Shown: positions 42,496-50,485 of the stretch, piece by piece | Numbering within the stretch: the first letter of the stretch is position 1 | How the letters are laid out: every line of letters starts with the position of its first letter | Assembly: GCF_007483665.1 (NCBI RefSeq) | Contig: NZ_VIQO01000048.1 | Coordinates: forward strand, 1-64,000 | Source of the DNA: Catellatospora sichuanensis | Lineage (GTDB): Bacteria; Actinomycetota; Actinomycetes; Mycobacteriales; Micromonosporaceae | Direction: 5' to 3' | DNA: 64,000 bases | Notes under the pieces: generated by a model | What the model was told of the DNA's origin: nothing | Database searches by the model: none | What the model saw: the letters and a program-made list of their open reading frames with translations, nothing else | Program-made: the position numbers and the translations under genes

Positions 42496-43257
42496 TCAGC
42501 TCAGCAGCGGAAGTTCCCGGCGGCCCGCGCCGGGCAGGGTGCCCAGGGCCAGCTCGGCGAAGCGGCGCGCGAACGGCTGCCACACCTCGGCCACGTCGTC
42601 CTGGGTGGCCTCGATCCCGGCGATCAGCCCGTCGGGCTGCCAGCCCTGCTCGGTCATCCAGTCCCGATTGCCCTCCACCCAGGCGGCGAACATGTCGACG
42701 TCGCACTCGATGTGGAACTGCGTGCCCCAGGCCCGGTCGCCGAGGCGGAACGCCTGGTGGGGATAGCGCGGCGAGGCGGCCAGCAGGGTCGCCCCGAGTG
42801 GCAGCTCGGTGATCTCGTCGAAGTGGTACTGGATCACGTCGGGAGCGAACGGCACCGCCCACCACAGCGGGTCGGACTCGGCCACGTCACGCCGCGCGAC
42901 CAGCCGCGCGCCGATCTCGGGGCCGCTGGTCGAGCGCTCGACCGTGCCGCCGTGCGCCTGGGCCAGCAACTGCCCGCCGAGGCAGATCGCCAGCGTCGGC
43001 ACCCGGTTCTTGACCGCCTTGCGCAGCAGTGACTCCAGCTTCGGGAACCACGGCGCGCCCGGCACCCCGTCCTTGGCGAACGCGTCCTGCTCCCCGCCCA
43101 TGACCACGAACGCGGCGTAGCCCGCCAGGTCGTCGGGCAGCGCGTCGCCGGCGTGCGGGCGCAGGACGGCCAGTTCCAGCCCCGCGTCGGTCAGCCAGCC
43201 GCCGAGCCGGCGCAGGTCGTCGGTCGGGTCGTTCTCGATCACCAGTGCGGTCGCCAC
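42496..43257 (-). CDS. Class I glutamine amidotransferase-like protein
   Basis: A 253-residue stand-alone glutaminase-type domain. The nucleophile elbow is AICLGGQLLAQAHGG with the Cys in CLGGQ, and the partner His is in GTQFHIECDV. An elongated N-terminus starts MATALVIENDPTDDL. GTG 43257 is chosen because it gives the family N-terminus; the frame to 43344 adds 29 Arg-rich residues. It lies 48 nt upstream of glnE in the same direction, a frequent pairing in this group of bacteria. Its nitrogen-accepting partner is unknown; it might also act as a gamma-glutamyl hydrolase. Confidence 0.9.
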   Translation of the reverse strand: MATALVIENDPTDDLRRLGGWLTDAGLELAVLRPHAGDALPDDLAGYAAFVVMGGEQDAFAKDGVPGAPWFPKLESLLRKAVKNRVPTLAICLGGQLLAQAHGGTVERSTSGPEIGARLVARRDVAESDPLWWAVPFAPDVIQYHFDEITELPLGATLLAASPRYPHQAFRLGDRAWGTQFHIECDVDMFAAWVEGNRDWMTEQGWQPDGLIAGIEATQDDVAEVWQPFARRFAELALGTLPGAGRRELPLLS

Positions 43258-43315
43258 GCTGACGAGGTTAGCCCGGCCCCGACGCCCGCGGTCAGCCACC
43301 CGGAGCAGGAACGAC

Positions 43316-43603
43316 TCAGCCGCCGGCGACCGGCCCCGGCGCACCGAACGGCGAGGTCGGCAGCTCGGGTGGCGCCGGACGGTCCCAGTCCGCGTCGGCC
43401 CGGGCGAACTCCAGCCGGGTGGACAGCTCCAGCACCAGGCCGGTGCCGTAGTGGCCGGTCAGGCCGCAGGCGACCAGCACGGCAACCGCGATCGGCCACC
43501 GCACGAACCAGTACGGCTGCGGCCGCACCTCCTGCACCAGGTGGGTCACTCCCTCGCCGCGGCCGGCGACGAGGTCGTTCACCAGATCGTCGGACTTCGT
43601 CAC
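43316..43603 (-). CDS. Small membrane protein of unknown function
   Basis: A 95-residue protein. After a charged N-terminus (MTKSDDLVNDLVAGRGEG) there is one hydrophobic helix (PIAVAVLVACGLTGHYGTGL, about residues 37-57), then a Pro-rich tail outside the membrane. Its ATG overlaps the stop of the preceding gene by 4 nt (ATGA), so the two are translationally coupled. I do not recognise the family. Confidence 0.7.
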   Translation of the reverse strand: MTKSDDLVNDLVAGRGEGVTHLVQEVRPQPYWFVRWPIAVAVLVACGLTGHYGTGLVLELSTRLEFARADADWDRPAPPELPTSPFGAPGPVAGG

Positions 43604-44187
43604 AGTTTCGCCAGCACTTCCCGCGCCGCCAGCACGGCCGCTTCCAGCACCCGCTCCGGGGCGACCATCGTGTTGCGGTACTGCACGTGCACCAGGCGGG
43701 CACCGACGCGGACCGTGAGGTAGAGGTGTCCGGACGGATCCCGCTCGCGCCAGTAGCCGGCCTCGTCCCCGAGCCCGTCGAGCAGATGCCGCTCGCGATT
43801 GAGCACGAACGAGGTGATGAAGTGGTCGTGCGCCCGGGTCACGGGGCCGTCCCCGGCCGCACGCCCCACGTTGATCACACCCACGGCGAGCGAGACGTCG
43901 TCATCCGTGGGACGTTTCACCACGCACCATGCCGACGACTTCTCGTCCTGCCGGTCGGTCTCCTGCGTCGCCGTGCCGTGGCCGGGCACGACCAGGTCCA
44001 GCAGCTCAGCACGCAGCAGCGGGCAGACCAGCGCCGGTGCCGGCGGCATGACCTGCACCGACCCTTCCCGCAGCTGGGCCGTGTAGCCGCCGGTTAGCAG
44101 GCCGCAGAACGCGATGCCCGCCACGGTCCGGCGATGCCTGCGCCACCAGGCCTGCCGCCGGCTCTCCCCGCTCAGGCTCACGTTCAC
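43600..44187 (-). CDS. Hypothetical membrane-anchored protein
   Basis: A 195-residue protein with one N-terminal helix after a basic start (RRQAWWRRHRRTVAGIAFCG), then a soluble domain outside the membrane. Features of the domain are VCPLLRAELLDLVVPGHGTA, SSAWCVVKRPTDDDVSLAVG and TVRVGARLVHVQYRNTM. Two Cys residues (in VCPLL and AWCVV) are placed to form a disulfide. This resembles DUF3558-like lipoprotein domains, but without the lipobox; that link is tentative. It is the first gene of a pair with the small membrane protein downstream. Confidence 0.65.
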   Translation of the reverse strand: MNVSLSGESRRQAWWRRHRRTVAGIAFCGLLTGGYTAQLREGSVQVMPPAPALVCPLLRAELLDLVVPGHGTATQETDRQDEKSSAWCVVKRPTDDDVSLAVGVINVGRAAGDGPVTRAHDHFITSFVLNRERHLLDGLGDEAGYWRERDPSGHLYLTVRVGARLVHVQYRNTMVAPERVLEAAVLAAREVLAKL

Positions 44188-44218
44188 GACGCGATGCTAG
44201 GTGACGGCCGCCAGCGGG

Positions 44219-44854
44219 TCAGGCCCTTCGGGCGGCCACCTTATTGATCTTGCTTCGTAGCGCCCGGCGGGCCACCGGCCCCAGCTCCTCGACGACCTCG
44301 AGCAGGGCGCCGAGCTGCTCAAGCGCCGCCATCGCACGCTGCGCTCCCGCGCTGTCGACGCCTTCGTAGAGCTCCAGCCCCACGAACGAGACGGAGATCG
44401 CGCTGGCCAGCCCCGGCACGTCCGCCATCTCTGCGAACGGCGAGCCGGCCAGCACCCGGCGCAGCACGGACTCGATCTCCGCGGTCCACATGCCGAGCGT
44501 CTCGGCGGTCACCCGGGCCAGCTTCTCGTCGTGCTGCGCCCCGGCCAGCATCTGCGCCAGCACCGCGACGTTGCCCAGGTCGCGCTCCTCCTCGTGCAGC
44601 GCGCGGCCCACGTCGAGCAGCTCCCGCAGCGAGCCCACGGTCGCGAAGCGCTCCCGGTATGCCTCGACCCGCTGGCCGGTAGCGGCCGTGCACGCCGCCA
44701 CCAGGAGGTCGTCCACGCTGCCGAAGTGGTAGAAGATCAGCGCCTGGTTGACTCCCGCCATGCCGGCGATGTTGCGGGCCGAGACGCCCGCGATCCCGTG
44801 TTTGCGCAGCGTGTCCATGGCCCCGTCGAGCAACCGCTGCTTGGTGTCGGACAT
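44219..44854 (-). CDS. TetR-family transcriptional regulator
   Basis: A 211-residue regulator with an N-terminal HTH (GIAGVSARNIAGMAGVNQAL to FYHFGSVDDLL) and a helical C-terminal ligand domain. The ribosome site GAGGGAG is 5 nt upstream of ATG 44854. Two TetR-type palindromes lie 224-273 nt upstream (45078-45127) and a strong hairpin lies between (44903-44950). No transporter or enzyme gene next to it looks like an obvious target, so it may mainly regulate itself or a distant locus. Confidence 0.93.
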   Translation of the reverse strand: MSDTKQRLLDGAMDTLRKHGIAGVSARNIAGMAGVNQALIFYHFGSVDDLLVAACTAATGQRVEAYRERFATVGSLRELLDVGRALHEEERDLGNVAVLAQMLAGAQHDEKLARVTAETLGMWTAEIESVLRRVLAGSPFAEMADVPGLASAISVSFVGLELYEGVDSAGAQRAMAALEQLGALLEVVEELGPVARRALRSKINKVAARRA

Positions 44855-44902
44855 GCCGCTCCCTCGTTACCCGGGCCCGCAGCGTGCCGAACACACGTAT
44901 TG

Positions 44903-44950
44903 CGGGCGGTGCCGGCCACCCCCCGTTGCCAATGTGGCCGGCACCGCCCG
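44903..44950 (-). promoter_or_regulatory. Perfect 17-bp hairpin in the TetR leader
   Basis: Arms 44903-44919 (CGGGCGGTGCCGGCCAC) and 44934-44950 with a 14-nt loop. It lies between the predicted TetR operators and the TetR start, so it would be in the 5' leader of the TetR message or block read-through from the upstream gene. No T run follows on the minus strand. Confidence 0.6.
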
Positions 44951-45077
44951 TACTGTCGCGTCCCCGACTAGCGGGACGCGCAGACCTTCTCGCACCGGTC
45001 TGACAAAACAGGTGCCGATGCGTTCGGCAGTGTCGGGTCAGGACGGTCCCCTGAGGAAACACGGCCCGCGCCACATA

Positions 45078-45127
45078 TTTGAGCGGTCGGTCAAACGTCA
45101 GCCTAGCAGGCTTGAGCGCTCGCTCAA
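45078..45127 (-). promoter_or_regulatory. Two TetR-type operators
   Basis: TTTGAGCGGTCGGTCAAA (45078-45095) and TTGAGCGCTCGCTCAA (45112-45127) share the TTGAGCGnnCGnTCAA pattern common to many TetR regulators. Their centres are 33 bp apart, close to three helical turns, so both face the same side of the DNA. Confidence 0.72.
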
Positions 45128-45140
45128 ACAGTGGCGGGCC

Positions 45141-46097
45141 CTATGGAAGGACCAACTCGGCGTACACCGGCCGATGGTCGCTGTCCGGCAACTCCAGCAC
45201 CCGGAAGTCCTTGACGCCCACCCGCCGGTCGGCCAGCACCCGGTCCAGCGTCACCGGCGGGATCGGGTCCCCGTCGTACGGCCCCCAGGTGCCGGACAGG
45301 CCCCGCCCCAGCACGTCGGCCGCGTCCCGGTAACCGGAGTCGATCAGGTCGCGCAGCAGGTGGTGGTCGAGCGTGGCGTTGAAGTCGCCGAGCAGCACCC
45401 GCACCGGCCCCTCCGGCGTGGCCCGCGGCTGGCCCTCGAAGCCGCGTACCCACAGCGGCGTCACGAAGTCGGCCCAGGGTGCCAGCGGGTGCGCCGACTC
45501 GACCAGCACGCTGCCCCCACCCGGCACCGACACCTCGGCCCGCGCCTGCCGGAAGCCGCCCGGGTTGACCCGCATGCCGTCATCACGCAGCGGAAACCGG
45601 GACAGCAGCGCGGAGCCCTCCACCCCCGGCGCCGAGTGGTCCGCCCGGTACGGCAACTCGTCACGCATGCCCGCCGCGTCCACCGCGACCAGGTAGTCCG
45701 GGGTCACCTCCTGCAATGCCAGCACGTCCACCCGATGCGACCGCACGAGGTTCACCAGCTCGGCCGCCCCCGCCGAGCCCACCAGCACGTTCGCGCTCAT
45801 CACCCGCAGCGGTCGGCCCGCCGCCCCGGCCATCGGGTCACCGTCGGCGAACCAGCGCGGCAGCACCACCGCGGCCAGCGCCACCGCGGTGACCGCGGCG
45901 AGCGCGGCGGCCGCCCAGCGCCGCCACACCAGCAGCACCGCCAGCGGCACCAGCGAACCGGCGGCGACGTACGGGGTGAACGCCATCAACTGCGCGATCG
46001 GATACCGGGCGTCCCAGCCGGCGATCCGGAACACGGCCCACACCGCCGCAGGCAGCGCCAGGACCCAGGGCAGCGCGCGCAGAAGGAACCGTTTCAT
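45141..46097 (-). CDS. Endonuclease/exonuclease/phosphatase family membrane protein
   Basis: A 318-residue protein with three N-terminal helices (from MKRFLLRALPWVLALPAAVW onward), then an EEP domain outside or in the cytoplasm. Catalytic motifs are RVMSANVLVGS, VLALQEVTPD, VLLGDFNATLDHH and LPDSDHRPVYAEL with the catalytic His. The family cleaves phosphodiesters of DNA, lipids or sugars; membrane-anchored forms are common in actinobacteria, without known substrate. ATG 46097 is preceded by a -10-like TAGCAT 7 nt upstream; a start at 46127 would add ten residues. It is divergent from the S66 peptidase gene. Confidence 0.85.
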   Translation of the reverse strand: MKRFLLRALPWVLALPAAVWAVFRIAGWDARYPIAQLMAFTPYVAAGSLVPLAVLLVWRRWAAAALAAVTAVALAAVVLPRWFADGDPMAGAAGRPLRVMSANVLVGSAGAAELVNLVRSHRVDVLALQEVTPDYLVAVDAAGMRDELPYRADHSAPGVEGSALLSRFPLRDDGMRVNPGGFRQARAEVSVPGGGSVLVESAHPLAPWADFVTPLWVRGFEGQPRATPEGPVRVLLGDFNATLDHHLLRDLIDSGYRDAADVLGRGLSGTWGPYDGDPIPPVTLDRVLADRRVGVKDFRVLELPDSDHRPVYAELVLP

Positions 46098-46178
46098 GCA
46101 CGGGATGCTATACATTTTCATGGTCAACTGGGTGTGGGCTTTGTGAAGGTTCCGTGCACGGCGTTAGGCTCTGCGGCC

Positions 46179-47105
46179 ATGACCGCCACCCTGCACCCCG
46201 CGACCCTCCGGCCCGGCGACACGGTAGCGCTGGTGTCGCCCTCGGGGCCGGTGCCCGCCGAGCGCGTCGAGGCGGCGGTGTCGGTGCTCACCGGCTGGGG
46301 CCTGGCACCCCGGGTCTACCCGCACGTGCTGGCCCGGCACGGCTACTTCGGCGGCACCGATGAGCAGCGCCTCGGCGACCTCAACGACGCACTCGGCGAC
46401 CAGCAGATCCGCGCCGTGCTGTGCACCCGCGGCGGCTACGGCGCGCAGCGCATCACCGACCGCGTCGACCTCGACGCCGTGCGGCGCGATCCGAAGCTGG
46501 TCATGGGCTTCTCCGACATCACCGCGCTGCACCTCGCGCTGTGGCGCGGCGCGCGGCTGGCCACCGTGCACGGACCGGTCGCGGCCCAGTTCGACAAGGG
46601 CGCGGACTCGCCGACCGCGCTCGGCGCACGCCACGCGCTGATGAGCGGGGAACCGGTGGTCGTGGCCGCCGACCCCGCCGAGGACACCCATCGGATACGC
46701 ACCACCGGCCACGCCGAGGGCACCCTGCTCGGCGGAAACCTGTCGCTGCTGGTCAGCACGCTGGGCACGCCGCACCTGCCGGACCTGACGGGCGCGATCC
46801 TGCTCATCGAGGACGTCGGCGAGTACCCGTACCGCGTCGACCGGATGCTGACCCACCTGCGCCGCAGCGGTGCGCTCGACCACGTCGCGGGTATCGCCGT
46901 CGGGCAGTTCACCGACTGCGCGGACGCCTGGCCGGTCACCATCGCCGACGTGCTCACCGACCGCCTGCTCGACCTGGACCTGCCGGTGCTGGGCGGCCTG
47001 CCGATCGGCCACGGCGCACAGCACACCGCGGTGCCGCTGGGCACCCGTGCGGTGCTCGACGCCGACGCGGGCACCCTGACGGTCGCCCCGGCCACCACCG
47101 GCTGA
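46179..47105 (+). CDS. S66 family peptidase (LD-carboxypeptidase-like)
   Basis: A 308-residue cytoplasmic serine peptidase. The S66 motifs are present: LRPGDTVALVSPSGPVPAER, LCTRGGYGAQRITDRVD, and VMGFSDITALHLALW with the catalytic Ser (GFSD), then LIEDVGEYPYRVDRML with the Glu, and a final HGAQHTAVPLG with His. The family trims murein tetrapeptides in the recycling pathway or inactivates microcin C-like antibiotics (MccF); which applies here is not settled. ATG 46179 is chosen because it begins the usual TATLHPATLRPGD. Confidence 0.9.
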   Translation: MTATLHPATLRPGDTVALVSPSGPVPAERVEAAVSVLTGWGLAPRVYPHVLARHGYFGGTDEQRLGDLNDALGDQQIRAVLCTRGGYGAQRITDRVDLDAVRRDPKLVMGFSDITALHLALWRGARLATVHGPVAAQFDKGADSPTALGARHALMSGEPVVVAADPAEDTHRIRTTGHAEGTLLGGNLSLLVSTLGTPHLPDLTGAILLIEDVGEYPYRVDRMLTHLRRSGALDHVAGIAVGQFTDCADAWPVTIADVLTDRLLDLDLPVLGGLPIGHGAQHTAVPLGTRAVLDADAGTLTVAPATTG

Positions 47106-47140
47106 TCCGCGCTCGCGCGGCTGCCCGGGCCTCGCCCGGG

Positions 47141-47165
47141 CCGGACGCCGCCACGGCGGCGTCCG
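47141..47165 (+). terminator. Hairpin between convergent genes
   Basis: CCGGACGCCGCC and its complement around a 4-nt loop (ACGG), 36 nt after the S66 stop and 10 nt before the convergent gene stop. No T run, so a weak or bidirectional terminator. Confidence 0.6.
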
Positions 47166-47174
47166 GCCGGGTCA

Positions 47175-47627
47175 CTACGCGTTGGCCAGGGACGCCGTGA
47201 TGACGATGCCGACGATCAGGCTGACCGGGATGCCCGCGACCCAGCCGATGAGGTTGCCCGCGCCCTTGCCGCCGTCCCGGCCGATGATGCCGCCCACGCC
47301 CGCGACCAGGGCGACGACTCCCAGAACGAACTGCGCGAAGAAGCCTGCCAGCAGGAAGACGTAGGCGGGATCGCCGTCGGCGACCGGGCCGTGGTCCGTC
47401 CGCTGCCCGAAGACCAGCCCGGCGAACAGTGGCAGCACCATAGTCAGCGCGTGCGCGCCCAGCATCTGGAAGATGCCACGCCAGACCAGCCGCGCCTCGA
47501 CCGGCCGCCTGTACGGCGGCGGGGCGTCCAGCGAGGGATCGGACCACGCGGCGACGGCGGGTGCCGCCGGCGTGGATGCCACCGGCGGGGCCGCCGGGGC
47601 CGGTGCCCGGTAGGGGTTGTCGCTCAC
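47175..47627 (-). CDS. Small multi-spanning membrane protein of unknown function
   Basis: A 150-residue protein with a Pro/Ala-rich cytoplasmic start (MSDNPYRAPAPAAPPVASTP), then three hydrophobic helices (from HALTMVLPLFAGLVFG, FLLAGFFAQFVLGVVALVAG and VAGIPVSLIVGIVITASLA). It resembles actinobacterial DUF4190-type proteins in layout but I cannot confirm that. GGAGG is 7 nt before GTG 47627. A small perfect hairpin (47672-47698) lies in its upstream region. Confidence 0.7.
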   Translation of the reverse strand: MSDNPYRAPAPAAPPVASTPAAPAVAAWSDPSLDAPPPYRRPVEARLVWRGIFQMLGAHALTMVLPLFAGLVFGQRTDHGPVADGDPAYVFLLAGFFAQFVLGVVALVAGVGGIIGRDGGKGAGNLIGWVAGIPVSLIVGIVITASLANA

Positions 47628-47671
47628 GGGGGTGCCTCCATGTCGAACACGGCCGGGCCGTCAGGGGTGCG

Positions 47672-47698
47672 TGCCGCGCAGCCTATCGCTGCGCGGCA
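47672..47698. promoter_or_regulatory. 10-bp perfect hairpin upstream of membrane protein gene
   Basis: TGCCGCGCAG and its complement around CCTATCG, 45 nt upstream of GTG 47627. Could be an operator or 5'-leader structure. Confidence 0.4.
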
Positions 47699-47768
47699 TC
47701 GACGGCGCTCCCCCGGCCCGGCACGGACCCCGAGGGCCGGGCCGCTCCCGATGGACGCCCCGCGACGG

Positions 47769-47808
47769 CACGAGGTGTGCCGCGTATCGGAACGCGGCAC
47801 ACCTCGTG
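47769..47808 (-). terminator. Perfect 16-bp hairpin after the M15 peptidase gene
   Basis: CACGAGGTGTGCCGCG (47769-47784) and its complement (47793-47808), loop TATCGGAA, 40 nt after the stop of the peptidase gene. Confidence 0.75.
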
Positions 47809-47847
47809 TCGAACTGCTGCGGTGCGGTCACCGTCCCCGAGGCGGGG

Positions 47848-48597
47848 TCAGAAGCACTGCGAGGCCGACCACAGCGTGCCGCTGCGGGCATCGGTGTGGA
47901 TGTGGTCGGAGTGGTCGGGGTAGCCGGGGCCGAGGATGCCGGTGAACCCGTGGTAGCGGGCCTGCTTGCCGATGGTGCACAGGGAATGCGGGCCCGAGCC
48001 GAGGTCGACTCCGTCACCGTAGAGGTGCCGGCTGCTGGAGACTCCGCCCGCGGCGTTGTTGCATGCGGTGCTGCGGAATCCGGAGGTGACCCGCAGCGCC
48101 TGGTCGCCCAGCGCGTGCCGCAGCGCCTCCAGCCGCCACATCGCCCGCAGCGCGTTGGCCTTGGCCGTGGCGGCCGAGACCGCGCCGCCGGCCCAGGTGG
48201 TGTTGCACTTGTTCAGCTCGGCGTAGCTGAAATGGATCGGCGTGCAGTCGTCGTCCTGCAGGGAGTAGATCTTGTTGAAGGTCAGCGGGCCGGCGATGCC
48301 GTCGGCGCCGAGACCGTACGCCTGCTGGAAGCGGACCACCGCGTCACGGGTCTCGCCGCCGAAGATGCCGTCGATGACGATGGTGTTGTTGTAGCCCGGC
48401 CAGCCCGCGACGCGGATCTGCAGCTGGCGGACGTCCTCTCCGGACATGCCCGAGGACAGGGAGCGGCCCCAGGTGTAGCAGCCGTCGGCGTACGCGGGAG
48501 ACGCGCCGACGGTGATGGCGGCCACTGATCCGATGGCCGCCATCACCAGCACGGTGAACGCCCGGATGAGGGCGTTGCGGGGGAAACGTCGAGACAT
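47848..48597 (-). CDS. Secreted peptidoglycan-binding M15A-type D-alanyl-D-alanine carboxypeptidase
   Basis: A 249-residue secreted protein. Its signal peptide (RNALIRAFTVLVMAAIGSVA, ending near YADGC) is followed by a peptidoglycan-binding 1 domain (GEDVRQLQIRVAGWPG and DGIFGGETRDAVVRFQQAYG). A zinc peptidase of the M15A (VanY/VanX) class follows, with ligands in SSRHLYGDGVDLG and HSDHIHTDARSG. Paired Cys residues suggest disulfides. It trims D-Ala-D-Ala ends of cell-wall peptides or a related substrate. A TTGACA/CACAGT promoter places transcription at the ATG, so no ribosome site is expected. Confidence 0.9.
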   Translation of the reverse strand: MSRRFPRNALIRAFTVLVMAAIGSVAAITVGASPAYADGCYTWGRSLSSGMSGEDVRQLQIRVAGWPGYNNTIVIDGIFGGETRDAVVRFQQAYGLGADGIAGPLTFNKIYSLQDDDCTPIHFSYAELNKCNTTWAGGAVSAATAKANALRAMWRLEALRHALGDQALRVTSGFRSTACNNAAGGVSSSRHLYGDGVDLGSGPHSLCTIGKQARYHGFTGILGPGYPDHSDHIHTDARSGTLWSASQCF

Positions 48598-48603
48598 GCA
48601 GGC

Positions 48604-48632
48604 ACTGTGCCAACCACGTCCATCGATGTCAA
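48604..48632 (-). promoter_or_regulatory. Leaderless promoter of the M15 peptidase gene
   Basis: On the minus strand TTGACA (48627-48632) and CACAGT (48604-48609) are 17 nt apart, with ATG 48597 starting 6 nt after the -10, so transcription should begin at the start codon. A 12-bp palindrome (TACTACGTAGTA, 48653-48664) lies 20 nt upstream and could be a regulator site. Confidence 0.65.
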
Positions 48633-48710
48633 GAGTTTACATTTCTTGCAGTTACTACGTAGTATCCTTTCGCAAAATCGAGCAGCGGGCCGTCACCGGC
48701 CACTGTCCGA

Positions 48711-50306
48711 TCAGCGCCGCGAGCGCACCTTGCGGTCCCCGCCCGCGGCCGCGACCCCGTAGGCCAGCGCGTCGACCAGGGCCCGCCAGCTCGCTTCCAC
48801 CACGTTCTCGTGCACGCCGACCGTGGTCCAGTCACGACCGTCGGTGTCGACGGTCTCGACCAGCACCCGCGTCACCGCGTCGGTGCCGTGCGAGCCGGCC
48901 AGGATGCGCACCTTGTAGTCGGCCAGCTCCAGCCCGGTCAGCTGCGGGAAGTGCCGCTCCAGCGCCTGGCGCAGGGCCTGGTCGAGGGCGTTCACCGGGC
49001 CGTTGCCCTCCGCGGTGGCGATCACCCGCTCGCCGCGTACCCGCAGCTTGACGGTCGCCTCGCTGACCACCGCGCCGTCCTCGCGGTGCTCGACGATCAC
49101 CCGGTACGACTCCAGCGTGAACGGGGTCGTCTGCTCGCCCAGGGACTGCCGCACCAGCAGCTCGAAAGAAGCGTCGGCGGCCTCGAAGGACCAGCCCGCC
49201 GCCTCCAGCTCCTTCACCCGGTGCGTCACCTTGGACAGCGTGTCCGGCTGGCCGGCCAGGTCCAGACCGAGCTCGCGGCTCTTGAGCTCGATGCTGGCCC
49301 GGCCGGCCATCTCGGTGACGAGGATCGTCATGTCGTTGCCGACCACGGCCGGGTCCACGTGGTTGTAGAGGGCCGGGTCGACTTTGATCGCGCTCGCGTG
49401 CAGACCCGCCTTGTGGGCGAACGCTGCGGACCCGACGTAGGCCTGGTGGGAGTCGGGTGCGATGTTGGCGATCTCGGCGATGGCGTGCGAGACGTGCGCC
49501 ATCTGTTCGAGGCAGCCCTCCGGTAGGACGGTCATGCCCAGCTTGAGTTGCAGGTTCGCCACCACGGCGAAGATGTCGGCGTTGCCGGGGCGCTCCCCGT
49601 AGCCGTTCGCGGTGCCCTGCACGTGGCGTACGCCCGCCTCCACCGCGGCGATGGTGTTGGCGACGGCGCACGCGGTGTCGTTCTGCGCGTGCATGCCGAA
49701 CATCTCCGGCGAGACGCCCAGCCGGTCGACGAGTTCGCCGATGGCCTTGCTGATCTGCGAGGGCAGCATGCCGCCGTTGGTGTCGCAGAGCACCACCCGC
49801 TCGGCGCCCGCGTCGAGCGCGGTGCGTACCACCGCGGCGGTGTAGTCGGGGTCGAAGCGGAAGCCGTCGAAGAAGTGCTCGCAGTCGACGAAGACGCGGC
49901 GGCCGTGCGAGCGCAGGTGGGTCACGCTGTCGGCGACCATGGCGAGGTTCTCCTCGCGCGTGGTGCGCAGCGCGCGCTCGACGTGGCGCACGTCGGACTT
50001 CGCGACCAGGCAGACCACCGGCGTCTGCGCCGCGAGCAGGCCCGCGAGCTGCGCGTCGTCGGCCGCCGCGACACCTGCCTTGCGGGTCGAGCCGAACGCG
50101 ACCAGTAACGCGTTCTCCAGTTTCAGTTCGGTTCTGGCCCGTTCGAAGAACTCGGTGTCCTTGGGCACCGCGCCAGGCCACCCGCCCTCGATGAACCCGA
50201 CCCCGAACTGATCGAGCAGGCGCGCCACCGCGAGTTTGTCGGCCACCGAGTAGGTGATGCCCTCGCGCTGGGCGCCGTCGCGCAGCGTGGTGTCGAAGAT
50301 CTGCAT
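48711..50306 (-). CDS. cimA: Citramalate synthase
   Basis: Condenses acetyl-CoA with pyruvate to (R)-citramalate, a threonine-independent start to isoleucine synthesis. The 531-residue length and DTTLRDGAQREGITYSVAD start match the CimA group (not the shorter homocitrate-type). Other motifs are FIEGGWPGAVPKDTEFF, VVLCDTNGGMLPSQI, HAQNDTACAVANTIAAVEAG and HVQGTANGYGERPGNAD, with a C-terminal LeuA-type allosteric domain (from SFELLVRQSLG). AGGAGG stands 9 nt upstream of ATG 50306. The leader has an Ile-rich peptide and terminator that suggest control by charged tRNA-Ile. Confidence 0.92.
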   Translation of the reverse strand: MQIFDTTLRDGAQREGITYSVADKLAVARLLDQFGVGFIEGGWPGAVPKDTEFFERARTELKLENALLVAFGSTRKAGVAAADDAQLAGLLAAQTPVVCLVAKSDVRHVERALRTTREENLAMVADSVTHLRSHGRRVFVDCEHFFDGFRFDPDYTAAVVRTALDAGAERVVLCDTNGGMLPSQISKAIGELVDRLGVSPEMFGMHAQNDTACAVANTIAAVEAGVRHVQGTANGYGERPGNADIFAVVANLQLKLGMTVLPEGCLEQMAHVSHAIAEIANIAPDSHQAYVGSAAFAHKAGLHASAIKVDPALYNHVDPAVVGNDMTILVTEMAGRASIELKSRELGLDLAGQPDTLSKVTHRVKELEAAGWSFEAADASFELLVRQSLGEQTTPFTLESYRVIVEHREDGAVVSEATVKLRVRGERVIATAEGNGPVNALDQALRQALERHFPQLTGLELADYKVRILAGSHGTDAVTRVLVETVDTDGRDWTTVGVHENVVEASWRALVDALAYGVAAAGGDRKVRSRR

Positions 50307-50416
50307 GTCGTGTGACCTCCTGTGTGGACGCCCGCCTGAGGGACGCCGACCTGAGAACCGAAGACGCTATGGAGCTGAAGGAACCCGAGAGAAGAAAAAG
50401 AAGCCGGAAAACCAAA

Positions 50417-50442
50417 AGACCCCCCGCGGTCGCGGGAGGTCT
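50417..50442 (-). terminator. Attenuator terminator in the cimA leader
   Basis: Minus-strand hairpin AGACCTCCCGCG-ACC-GCGGGGGGTCT followed by a T-rich run (TTTTGGTTTTCC), 110 nt before cimA. It follows a leader peptide and an alternative hairpin (50443-50486), the layout of a ribosome-controlled attenuator. An 8-nt stretch (50451-50458) can pair with its 3' half (50420-50427) as an antiterminator. Confidence 0.75.
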
Positions 50443-50485
50443 GCGCGTCGGCGAGGGGCCTGGTTGCCCAGGTGCGGCCGGCGCG

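Noticed and set aside
39595-43032. Very long open frame on the plus strand (1145 codons) opposite glnE
   Set aside because: The minus strand has both GlnE nucleotidyltransferase motifs; the plus frame is the usual low-complexity shadow and also crosses a second gene.
44898-44955. Classical rho-independent terminator of the EEP gene
   Set aside because: The hairpin is nearly 190 nt past the EEP stop, downstream of the TetR operators, and lacks a T run, so it is treated as a leader structure.
46105-46125. Full sigma-70 promoter TTGACC/TATAGC for the EEP gene
   Set aside because: The spacer is only 9 nt; at most the TAGCAT -10 element near the start codon is credible.
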